This document shows positions 54,821 through 64,000 of a stretch of DNA of 64,000 nucleotides, one piece after another (the first letter of the stretch is position 1; every line of letters starts with the position of its first letter). The DNA comes from Impatiens glandulifera (lineage: Eukaryota > Streptophyta > Magnoliopsida > Ericales > Balsaminaceae), in assembly GCF_907164915.1 (NCBI RefSeq), contig NC_061866.1, positions 20,414,429-20,478,428 on the forward strand, given 5' to 3'. Under the pieces are notes generated by a model. That model was not told the origin of the DNA. It was given only the letters and a program-made list of their open reading frames with translations, and ran no database searches. The position numbers and the translations under genes were made by a program.

Positions 54821-54972
54821 TTCTCCCCCACTTAAGTCGTGGCCGTCCTCAACTTGACCTTGGACCGATATTCTTCAATCTTCTGCCTGAATTGACACAA
54901 GAGATCCTCTCTTTCCCAACAATTCTCGACATCGGATAGACCTTTCCCCCACGCCGCTTTATTTTTAAACCT
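54821..54972 (-). repeat. 3' internal end of a second Gypsy unit
   Basis: It repeats 52054-52198 (polypurine tract and integrase C-terminal coding), then breaks off at CACGCCGCTTTATTTTTA. Confidence 0.75.
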
Positions 54973-56032
54973 TGACTTGTGGGTTTCTATTGTATAATTT
55001 ATTCATAATATTTTTAATAGCAGCTTCTATTAATGGATATACATGTGTTCTTTTTCATCTTAAATCTTATCCAAATGTCTTTGTCTCTCTTTTGTCTTAA
55101 TTGGCTATATCAATTCAACCAAACAAATGTGAATGAAAAATATAAGAAAGAAAGTATATTCTTAAACCATAGAAATAGTTGTAAAAATGGTAACTTCGTA
55201 AAATAATACTTTAATTACTAATTAGGTTCCAACTTTAATAATGTAATCCAATTTACATATTATTCTTCAAGATTTTAACACAAATGGACATGAATGAACT
55301 ATACAAATAAGTAAATATAACAATATCTACATGATATTAACAACCACCCAAATTCATCAAAAATATTTCAGAATATACACTAGAAATCACTCAAAAAGTA
55401 AATTCTAAAAAATCACATACATTGACATACAATCACAAAAGTACTACACTTGAAATTATATCACAACAATGTATTCCAAATAGATAAAACTTATAATTTT
55501 ACAAATATTACTGCATCATTCTCTAATTTTTTATCGGATATATTATAGCATCCTTCGGCCTCTTACTTCTGAGAAGAACCAATATCAATTTGTTGTTTCA
55601 GCTACAACAATAATAAATGTTCGAAATTATTCAATAATTAATCAATAACATTCTCTAATTTAATAAAAAAACACTTAAATATATGACTAAATACTATTTG
55701 TATAAAAAACAATAAATACCAATTGTGTATTTGACCAAAATATCGACGGATGTAAATTACAATAACCCAAGTGTCTTGGATTTGAATTCATATAGTGTAC
55801 TTGTGCATTCTATGAAATCAATAGCATATGATAATTACATATTTGTTTCAATCTATTAATAAATACTTTAATAGAACTTGTGAAGCTTGAGTTCAATATA
55901 TACTCAAACTATCAACGGAATCACCTCGTGTATGCGTACGAGTTATTAGTTAAAACAAGAAATATAGTTTTAGAAATAAATCTAAACACAATTGTATTAA
56001 ACTCAATATTAAACAAGCATGATTACGAATAT
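54973..56032. other. AT-rich non-coding spacer
   Basis: I see no frame with domain character and no match to other repeats here. Confidence 0.6.
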
Positions 56033-56335
56033 TGATAGGATCGGCTTTATCGATAGAGACGGGGATTTGGCTATTGATGAAGGCTTATGAAAAACGGTTT
56101 GAAAGAAATCCTGTTAGGGATTTAATTCACTTTCTATTCTACGCAAACACTTATAAACACTTGAAACAGATTCAAGGCGGAATTGTTTACTTGGGTTTGA
56201 AGCTCAAGATGAAAGATGAAAAGATGATAGAAATGAAAGAACACAACAGTTTGTTTATGGATGTTCGGAGAAATCTTAGTCTCTTTTCTAGTAACAGGTA
56301 CTTGAACTCAAAAAAGGGAACTCTATTACGTCACC

Positions 56336-56357
56336 CCTTTTTCCAACCACCGGAAGG
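56336..56357 (-). other. LTR hairpin, Sire-4
   Basis: Minus strand CCTTCC-GGTGGTT-GGAAAAAGG, then GGTGACGTAATAGAG. The stem is shorter than in the other families, and about 55 extra bases separate it from CCGAACATCCATAAA (56254-56268). Confidence 0.5.
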
Positions 56358-56961
56358 ATTCACTATAATGCGATTAGAATCAAATACAGTTTACACACAC
56401 TCAGCTAATTATTGAACAGAACACACTTTTTTCAATATACAATATGAAGAATATCACTCAGCTAAAGGTATTTTTTTATTCTAGCTCTCTCTTGATTCAC
56501 ACACAGTACAATCAGGAAAGCAGCTTCACAGTAAAAGGCTTGATTTCTCTCTCTAGAATAGCAAGTAGAATTGTTTGGTCGTTCAGTTCGCGTTCGATTG
56601 ATTGGCAGATTGTAAAAGAACCAGTTGTTCGTCCGTTGTCCTTAGGATCTGATAAATATTGGGCAGAGACTAATGGTCGAATCTTTTAGAATGATATGTG
56701 GCACTCTTCCATTGGAAAGCCTCCATTGTACACAGCAGGTTCTGAGCACAATGATCGTGGCTATACACCACTGGTAGTGCGCCGAATATTCCATCAGAGA
56801 TGTACCTGCAAAACAAGTAATATGAGAAAAATTCTCTTACGTGGCATTCGTTGGTTGGTTGCATATAGCTGTTGTACTAATCTTCACTGGAAAGTGGAGC
56901 AGGAGTAGGGTACAGCTATAGCACGTGGGTAGGCGGGTGCTAGCTTCAAGCATACTGCTTA

Positions 56962-57898
56962 AGCTGAGAATTAGACGTATTTCAATTAGACGACCTCGTC
57001 TAATGAAATCAAACATCCCCGTCTAAGAGCAGAATCCATTAGACCGCCTGGTCTAATGGGATTAGACTTGCGTCTAATTACAATCACTTCAGACTAATCT
57101 GAAGGAGTTAGACTTACGTCTAACTTTCACTAATTAGAATACACGTATAATTATCCAATAACCATTAGACTGCACGTCTAACTCCACTGAGTTAGACTGC
57201 ACGTCTAATTCCGGTTCTACTTCAGACTTGTCTGAAGGAGTTAAACTCACATCTAACCTTCACTAATTAGACTACACGTCTAATTATCCAATAACCATTA
57301 GACTGCACGTCTAACTCCACTGAGTTAGACTGCACGCATAATTCCGTGTTCTACTTCAGACTTGTCTGAAGGAGTTAGACTCACGTCTAACCTTCACTAA
57401 TTAGACTACGCGTCTAATTATCCAATAACCATTAGACTGTACGTCTAACTCCACTGAGTTAGACTGCACGTCTAATTCCGGTTCTATCTCAGACTTGTCT
57501 GAAGGAGTTAGACTTACGTCTAACTTTCACATTCCAATAGACTACACGTCTAACTCCGCTGAGTTAGATTGTACGTCTAATTCCATATACATTAGACTAC
57601 AAGTCTAATTTCGAGATCTATTGGACTGCACGTCTAACTCCACGAGTTAGACTGCAGGTCGAATTCCGAGATCTATTAGACTGCACGTCTAACTCCACGA
57701 GTTAGACTGTACGTCTAATTCCGAGATCTTTTAGACTGCACGTCTATCTCCACGAGTTAGACTGCACGTCTAATTCCGAGATCTATTAGACTGCACGTCT
57801 AACTCCACGAGTTAGACTGCACGTCTAATTCTGTGCATTCATTAGACTGTACGTCTAACTCCGCTGAGTTAGACTGCACGTCTAATTCTGTGCATTTA
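56962..57898. repeat. TTAGAC...GTCTAA palindrome array
   Basis: About 30 copies of TTAGACTGCACGTCTAA-type inverted repeats, six bases per arm. Two higher-order repeats are visible. One unit of about 140-165 bp (with CAGACTTGTCTGAAGGAG) occurs three to four times at about 57080-57530. One unit of about 60 bp (GAGATCTATTAGACTGCACG) occurs four to five times at about 57610-57830. Confidence 0.9.
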
Positions 57899-58048
57899 AT
57901 GCCAAAATCGGTCTAATGACCCTCTTAGAGCCAAGTCTTATGAAATATGATTTCGATACACCTGCATCAAAACACATAAGTCATTTAATCATCAAAATTC
58001 CAATGGTTAAATTATTTCAACACTTAGTCAAAATAATTTGACTCAACA

Positions 58049-58066
58049 ATTTCCCCCTTTTTGATG
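58049..58066 (-). other. Sire-4 polypurine tract
   Basis: Minus strand TCATCAAAAAGGGGGAAAT directly before the LTR start TGTTGAGT. A single copy, unlike the other Sire elements. Confidence 0.7.
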
Positions 58067-58231
58067 AAGAAATTGAAAACCTACATATATATATATATAT
58101 ATTAAAATACACATTCATCACATAAATAAACAAACCCTTGTTCACTTACATCAAACTTCCAAAAACCAATATTCAGAATATTATCATAGAAACATTGTTT
58201 GAAAGACTTAAACAGAGTAGAAGAAAATAAA

Positions 58232-61200
58232 TTATTGTTCTTCCCTTTTTACTCGAGGATCGGTTGAGCTCATGTCTTGGTCGGTTAGCATATTGAGAAA
58301 AGGAGGAAAGCTGCGACCACCACAACCGCTTCCACTTAATCTACCACCACGACCACCGCCATTGGAACGACCTCCTTGATCAACACCAGATAGCCTACTA
58401 CGGCCACCACCACTACTTCGTCCTCCATGATCACCACCGCTTCGACCTCCACCTCTCTTGGTTGGCCTAGGGTTATCATCGTTACTTGGAGCTCGTCTGG
58501 ATCTAGTGTCGATTGACACACCGTCACTTCTTCTACTTGATTCACCTTGGGTGATATGGGGTTGATCTCTTTCAGCATTAGCTTTTGCGTTCTCCTTTGC
58601 TTGAAACTTCCTTGCAATAGAGTCAGCAAATTCTTGTCGTTCACCATCATTTCTTCTTAAACAGCCTTGAATTTCCACAATCTGATTCTTCACCAGACTG
58701 AATTCATCCAAAGTCTCCCTATGACGGTCATCATTGATGTGCCTTTCAAGGTCCATCATTTCAGATTGACGGCTGAAGAGATTCTTTTCAAAGTTGGAGA
58801 AGTTTAAATTTGAGACGTGAGTCTCATACGTGTTCTTCTTCAGAGTGTTATCCAATTCAGTAAGAACTTTGATAACTTCGGCAAAATCCTTTCTTTCTTC
58901 TTCTTGGGTGTTCAAGGCCTTTATCATGCTCTTCTGAAGAGATGAGAGCACAGACTTCATAGACTTTAACAGTTTGTTACCTTCAGCAGAGGATTCTTCA
59001 TTTGATTAATTCTCTTGAGACTCTGCGGCCATACTCTGAATTGGCTCAAAGTGAGTATGAATCTGCATGGATTGCTCCGGTTGATCCTTCTTATCTACCT
59101 TAGCAGCTTCATTCTGCTCCTCTTCTAATATTTCCCTTTCAGCTCTCTGAAATCTTTCATAAAGATCACCAGAGTAGTGAAGAGGAATGTTGACATTTTC
59201 ATGAACACTTCCCACAATGGTGTTGGGGAATAGAAGGGGCTTTGTATAACTTGCGTATTGATCCCGTTCCTCCTCAGATGAAGAACTCTCTTCTTCAACA
59301 TCTTTTTCTTTGGAGGGTTCCCCCTCAGATCTGATAATCTCTGGCTGAGTAACCTCAACCACTTTCTCTTGGGCTTCCTCTATTCTCACAACAGGGGATA
59401 TCACAACGTTTTCTTCAATAGGAGCTTGAGCAGACTCCTCAGCAATATCTTCTTCAAGAACTTCTACTTCATTCGTTACAAGAGCTTGTTCAGACTCTTG
59501 AACAATTACTTCTTCTTCTTCATGAGGATTCTCTTGAATGGGTTGATCCAGAATACGTCTCTCTTCAGCAGACAGATTCCCGAATTCAATCAAAAGAGCA
59601 GCATCTAGCTCATCGGCATCATCATCAACATTAAGGATGTCCATCGGTTCATCATCATCAAAAGGTTTTACACCAGAGCAATTAGCGCCATGAACGTATC
59701 AGGTAGCCACCGAGACATAGCTATCCATTATGTCATCCAGTATCTTCAACACTTTCACTTCAACCTTAGAGCCTTTCTCAACAGGGTTGAAATTATCCTT
59801 TATGGCTTCAAGAATTGGGAAAAGGGCTCTTCCACATAAGCATGCTTCAACGAGATCCTTTCTCTTTAGGGTCTCAGCCACCTCTGAAGTTTTAGCCCAC
59901 TTGAGAACTTTATTCTCATTGGTTACACGCTTCTTCCACTCACGGGCTATTGCAGAGTTTGACAGGGTTTCATTGTACTTGGAGGACAATCTTTCTAGGG
60001 ACCAAGATTCAAAAATTTCCAACTTTTCAGCCGCAATGGCTTTAACTTAATCTAACACGAGGTCAACAATGCTTGTTGCCTCCGATACTTCTTCAGGAAC
60101 TAGAGTTGCAATATCTTTACCTTTTCCAACAACCTCGACGGGTTTTGGAGCAGGTTTGGGTTCACTAAACACAATTCCGCATGAATGCCTTGCGGACCGC
60201 ATCAACTCATATTCCGATTGGGGTTTCTTGCACAGCTCGACAGGGAGCTCTACACGAGTAACCTTCCCGGCTACTAAAGAGTCTTTTTTAGCAGATTCAC
60301 CAGCAACAAGGGTAAGAACATCACCTTGTTCTGGTTGAGCACTTTCTGTAGCACCGACGGCTACTTGATCGGGTTGAGCAACAAGAGACACAGTCCTGTT
60401 AGCATTTTCATCATTTGGACCAGCTGACTCAATAGCGGGCCCTTTAGCAGATTCTCTTACTAGAGAAAAAATATAGATTCATCTTGTTCCACTACAGGAA
60501 CATCAAACTTAGGCACAACGGCCAAAGATTTAGAAGAGGTTACCTTCAATGATTTAGACGCGCGGGGCGCCTTCGTCTTCTTTTCCTTTGAGACACAGGA
60601 TCTCGAAGGCTTTCTCAAAATGGTTGACGAAGTAGACAGAGAGGACATGGGAGTTGTAGCAAGTATGCCTAGACCTTGCCTTAACCTTGAATCGACTGAT
60701 TCAGAGTCCTTCTTCGTTAAGCTTTTCAGACTGGAGGAACTGGCCTCCGATTCATTCAATGTTTTCGATCTCTTTGCCCCCGTTAACATAACAGAAGCAG
60801 ACAGTTGTTTGGATCGAGCAGACGATTTACCACCTGTTTGAAAACTAGATGCACCAGAGGCATATTCCATGTTGTTCTTGATTCTTATCAAGGTACTAGC
60901 GACTGTAAGGGCAGAGAATACCCTTAGAGAGTTGATCTGCTCTGGTTCACCCACAGGAACCCCCAAATTCTCCATCAATCGACTCAGTTGAGCTGCATAC
61001 GTTATGCTTTCCTTGTTTAATTGACAGATCGAAAAGCAGAGGTTCTGGAAAAGGTTAGATGCCCAGTTTACCTAGATTCCCTTTGAAATAGCACACATAT
61101 AGTCAAAACGGTCTTGACTATAGAGATGAAATGAGCTAGATTTCCCTTGGAGTGCTTTTGCTACCACGTCGTTCAACAAAATGAAGTGGGGGGTTTGAGG

Positions 61201-61586
61201 ACCTTCTTATTTCCATTAACATGGATCATCGAGTCATCGATAAAAAAGGTCTTCTTCATCTCTTGCATGACTTCTGATGAAAGAATCAAGTCGAAAGTGT
61301 GCCCCTCCGTTGGAAGTTCAAAGAACTCCGCATATACAGTTTCATCAAAAGAAAATTCCAATCCGTTGACGGTTGCTACGATGGATTCACCCACCATAGT
61401 TGCAGATTTGAAGAACTCGCGAACTTCTTTCTCATAGAATATGAAAGGACCACCGAGATACTTCCTCAACCCAGAATACTCTAGGGTTCTAAACATATCC
61501 ACCACTTCCGGTTGATCGAAAGTGTAGACCGATGGAAAATCCACCTACAATGTACAATGACCCAAAGTGATTCTCTTGTTCACCAT
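58232..61586 (-). pseudogene. Sire-4 acc3-type accessory protein with Gly/Arg-rich C-terminus
   Basis: The probable start is the ATG at 61586. A TAG 13 codons later sits where family members have a residue before VDF, after which VDFPSVYTFDQ, YSGLRKYLGGPFIFYEKEVREFF, ATVNGLEFSFDETVYAEFFELPTEG and (near 61070) NWAS..F are readable. A frame change leads to YAAQLSRLMENLGVP and a Ser/Lys-rich linker (60460-60978). A second frame change leads to one frame from 60391 to 58232 with stops at 60047, 59699 and 59006. That frame holds helical and acidic segments (59006-59644), a coiled coil (58600-58960), then GGGRSGGDHGGRSSGGGRS-type repeats (about 58290-58460) before DPRVKREEQ. RGG-like tails commonly bind RNA. 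The total is about 1100 codons. The other acc3 copies lack the Gly/Arg repeats. Confidence 0.75.
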
Positions 61587-61707
61587 TTTAGAAGAATATG
61601 AACCGACACAATATTTCAGAGAGATTTAGAGAGAGAAATGCAAAGAAAACTAGGGTTCTTAAAGATTTCGAGAGATAAAAAATCTTTCAAACTCATGCAC
61701 TAATGTC

Positions 61708-61715
61708 CTTATATA
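61708..61715 (-). promoter_or_regulatory. TATA box of Sire-4 accessory gene
   Basis: TATATAAG on the minus strand starts 129 nt before the ATG at 61586. TTCTCTCTCTAAATCTCTCT lies between. Confidence 0.65.
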
Positions 61716-61975
61716 GAAAGGGAAAGGATACACAGAATAACCGTCACTTTTCTTAAGGGTATGACCCATCAATAAATGTTAGACGTCCTTTTTCAAGGAG
61801 TTATCATTAAAAATGAGGATATATTAGTCATTTTCTCTAAACTTGAAAGACATGTGTCTTCATGTTGGTAAGAGATGACTATTTGATATTTGAGCGGGAA
61901 AAACGGATATATCCTCACGTGGGACAGCTGTCCTTGATTAGTATAATCGGCACGTAGTTAGACGTTTTTCTTACT

Positions 61976-62283
61976 GTACAAATCTATATAACTAAACGTC
62001 TATTAGACGGATGGGTCCATTAGACGCATACGTCTAATGTCTATTAGACGTGTACGTCTAATTCTGCATGAACACCATGTGTTAGACGTGTGTTTGATTA
62101 GACGTGAGCATCCTCTTGCTCATGACGTAAAAACGTCTAACGTCTATTAGACGTGTCCGTCTAATCACGTAGGTTTAAAACCTCAACATATAGACTTAGA
62201 TGTATAGATTTTGAGCAAAAATACGTCTAAGTACAAACCGTTTCTTTTAGACACACTTGTCTAATAGACCGATTAAGAATATT
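61976..62283. promoter_or_regulatory. TTAGACGT motif cluster upstream of the accessory gene
   Basis: At least eight AGACG/CGTCT half-sites occur, several as palindromes (ATTAGACGTGTACGTCTAAT at about 62033-62052, ATTAGACGTGTCCGTCTAAT at about 62145-62164). It is the same motif as in the Sire-4 LTR, 260-570 bases upstream of the accessory-gene TATA box. Confidence 0.65.
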
Positions 62284-62540
62284 CGTCTAGAGGGTATCCT
62301 TACTTCCAATGTAATTTTCCCTCTCATTTTGTATAGGGATAGAAAAGTATAAAAGACAATTTTTGTGGTCCAAAGACCAAAACATTTTTAACACATAAGA
62401 ACATTTAATCTACTGGAATGGAAAAAGTCATTGTTGATCTTCCAGGCTGTGTACTCAAAAGAGTATCTTTCTTGCTTCCTTCCTACAATCCTCCTACATC
62501 ACCTAGAAAAGAAACTATTTACACATTTTGATACCCATAT

Positions 62541-63878
62541 TCAATTGGGTCCTCGATCAATTAGTCCCTTATGAATCCATATTTGAGTTATTCTTATGGA
62601 TTTCCCATTTTGTGTTGTGATTAATGCATAAGATTTTGACTTAGCAGATGACTTCCTGCTAGCCACTGATCCTTTAGCTTTTGAAGAAGATTTTCTTTTA
62701 AAACTCCTTGACTTAGAGTCAGGTTTTAGATTGTCAGACTTGTAGCTGCTTCTAGCTTATTCTTAAGTCAGCTAACAGTAGGCGGAACATAAACTATTTC
62801 ATTTTTTAAAGCAACTTCTTCATGAATAGGATCAGATTCAATGTTAGTCATACTCCCTTTGACAAAACTTATTGGCTTAAGCTTGTCAGATGAGTTGGAC
62901 TTTTTGCATGACAGATTAGGGTCATTGCTATCAAATCCCAATCTGGATCTAGATCCAGCAGGTTTCAACATACTAATCTGATGTTTGACAGCATCTCCTG
63001 ATCTTGTCCATGCACAGACAACATAGTTTAACCATTTATTTTCAGATGAAAGGGTTTGAATCTCTTCTTTGAGCATCTCATTCTCTGATGAGATCTCTTC
63101 AATCTTCTTTTCAAAAACATTTGACTCTTCAGGTTGAAACATATTTGGTTTGTTTACATCTGGTGAAGATTTAGTTTTATTTAGGGATTCTGCTAGCTTT
63201 ATGTACTCGATGAGCATGTCATCTAGTGCAACTACCAGTTGTTCTCTTGACAACCTTTCGGAAGAGAAGTCAAATACCTCAGTCTCCTGAGTTCTTTCTT
63301 CATCTTCTCTTGCCATGAAGCATGCCATCTCTTCTTCATCACTTTCACTAGATGAAAAGTAGGAACCACGGCTGCTTCCTTTGTTCATCCCGTCACCTGC
63401 GATAAGAGCATTCAACTCTTTTCCATTATCCTTGGCATCTTCACGTTTCGGCTTCCGGCATTCCGATGCATAATGACCTTTAATACCATAGTTAAAACAA
63501 GTAACATTAACTTTAGATTTTTTATTGTCATTAGAATTTGAAGAGTTTGAAATAGAGTTGCTCTTCTTCATGAAGTCGCCAAACTTCTTCACAAAGAGAG
63601 ACATGGCATCGCTGCTCAGTTGTTGAGCTGCCATCTTCACATCCGGAGCGGTTGGTGGCTCTTCAGCAGTCACCAGCACCTTGGCAATGATTACGAATGT
63701 GGGTTAATCTTCTTCCATCCTACAGTTCAGCTCGAACTCATAGGCCTTGAGATCAGAAAAGAGATCAAAGAGAGAGATCTTGTTAAGATCTTTGGATTCT
63801 CTCATCGCCATTGTCTTTATGTCCCATTCCCTTGGAATAGCACGTATGACCTTGATAGCAAGCTCTCGGTTGCTATAG
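62541..63878 (-). pseudogene. Sire-4 gag, start missing
   Basis: It reads REWDIKTMAMRESKDLNKIS and FSDLKAYEFELNCR, then a stop near 63706. The main frame (62768-63679) holds AAQQLSSDAMSLFVKKFGDF, a knuckle CFNYGIKGHYASEC whose second Cys is Tyr, an acidic SSSESDEEEMACFMAREDEE and a coiled coil (FEKKIEEISSENEMLKEEIQ). After a stop near 62768 it ends at GLIDRGPN-TGA (62541-62543), the same terminus as the other Sire gags. The start and N-terminal part are replaced at 63879 by LTR sequence. Confidence 0.85.
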
Positions 63879-64000
63879 GTTTAAGAGTCTGTGACAATCT
63901 GTGTAGTGTTAAGAGCGGTTCTAGTCTTTAACCGGATTAGTTCCAGTTTGTGTTGTGTTGTAAGCGATTACCGATTAGCCGGACCCCGGTCTCCTATCGG
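63879..64000 (+). repeat. Family A LTR end, partial
   Basis: TTAAGAGTCTGTGACAATCTG through GCCGGACCCCGGTCTCCTATCGG matches 46116-46231 (Sire-2 3' LTR). It is truncated on the left at the Sire-4 gag, and the window ends about 15 bases before the expected LTR terminus. Confidence 0.85.

Larger units (their letters stand above)
51593..54972 (-). mobile_element. Gypsy element remnant, RT-RNaseH deleted
   Basis: In sense (minus) order it has part of a 3' internal end (54972-54821), an LTR (54820-54336), a primer site, gag, protease, a deletion, the integrase C-terminus, a polypurine tract and an LTR (52053-51593). The sequence beyond the right LTR repeats that beside the left LTR (polypurine tract plus integrase C-terminal coding), so two units once shared an LTR in tandem. 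RT, RNase H and the integrase core are missing. The coding order protease then integrase C-terminus and the Retrotrans_gag-like gag point to Ty3/Gypsy. It is non-autonomous. Confidence 0.8.
56033..58048 (-). repeat. Sire-4 3' LTR with palindrome array
   Basis: Plus strand TGATAGGATCGGC to TGACTCAACA, 2016 bp. The palindrome array occupies the U3 half. No second LTR of this family is in the window, so it was not verified by pairing, but the adjacent polypurine tract fixes the right end. Confidence 0.75.
56033..63878 (-). mobile_element. Sire-4: Sirevirus-like relic with gag and one accessory gene
   Basis: In sense order it has gag (63878-62541, its start removed), a non-coding stretch with its own TATA box, one acc3-type gene (61586-58232), a polypurine tract and a 2016-bp 3' LTR (58048-56033). 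No protease, integrase, RT or RNase H coding is present: the sequence passes from the gag stop straight to the accessory-gene promoter. acc1 and acc2 are also absent. The gag start is cut by family A LTR sequence at 63879. Its LTR is a different family from A and from Sire-3 but keeps the hairpin box. Confidence 0.8.

Noticed and set aside
55000..56032. Host gene or MITE in the AT-rich spacer
   Set aside because: No inverted repeats with flanking duplication and no coding character could be found by eye.
56962..57898. CRISPR-like look of the palindrome array
   Set aside because: Spacers are not unique, repeats are short palindromes with nested periods, it lies inside a plant LTR, and no cas genes are present.

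Overview
The window is nuclear DNA of a flowering plant, probably a eudicot. It is AT-rich and almost entirely built of LTR retrotransposons. Evidence includes Copia and Gypsy polyproteins, initiator-Met primer sites, a Tourist-like MITE, inserted plastid DNA, and a decayed, intron-split GRF-type zinc-finger gene. No intact host gene, tRNA, rRNA operon or CRISPR array is visible. Nearly every coding region is a broken retroelement gene, so 'pseudogene' is used for most of them.

Layout. 1-1214 is an LTR of family A. 1735-1987 is a MITE. 2433-49145 is a four-level nest. The outermost layer is a non-coding LTR element (El-0, about 470-bp LTRs, internal minisatellites). Inside it lies Sire-1 (minus strand, 4001-47784). 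Sire-1 was hit twice: by an Ale-type Copia element (10217-15005, identical LTRs, target duplication CGATA) and by Sire-2 (plus strand, 20440-46249, which splits the Sire-1 gag). Sire-2 was in turn hit by Sire-3 (minus strand, 28985-42543, target duplication GAATG, LTRs about 3% apart by eye). LTR divergence falls with depth (about 9%, 7-8%, 3%), as nesting order requires, and the Ale insertion is youngest. A plastid 23S/ndhB mosaic (about 47800-48052) sits at the truncated end of Sire-1. To the right follow a shrunken solo LTR (49704-50113), a GRF-finger pseudogene (51073-51404), a Gypsy remnant lacking RT-RNaseH (51593-54972), and Sire-4 (56033-63878), a relic with gag and one accessory gene but no pol.

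The unusual biology is in the Sire elements. They look like Sirevirus-type Copia elements: 1.2-2.0 kb LTRs, repeated polypurine tracts, gag-pol, and a long 3' region. Instead of an envelope-like ORF, the 3' region carries three tandem paralogous accessory genes (here acc1, acc2, acc3). Each gene has its own TATA box at a gene-specific distance from its ATG, and this is conserved in three independent elements (acc1 68-74 nt, acc2 85-94 nt, acc3 116-129 nt). All three proteins share a roughly 230-residue domain. acc3 adds a long charged tail with coiled coils, ending in a Gly/Arg-rich segment in Sire-4. Also notable are a hairpin with paired substitutions in the LTRs, a conserved stop/frame-change at the gag-pol border, and a palindrome array shared by the Sire-4 LTR and the region upstream of its accessory gene.
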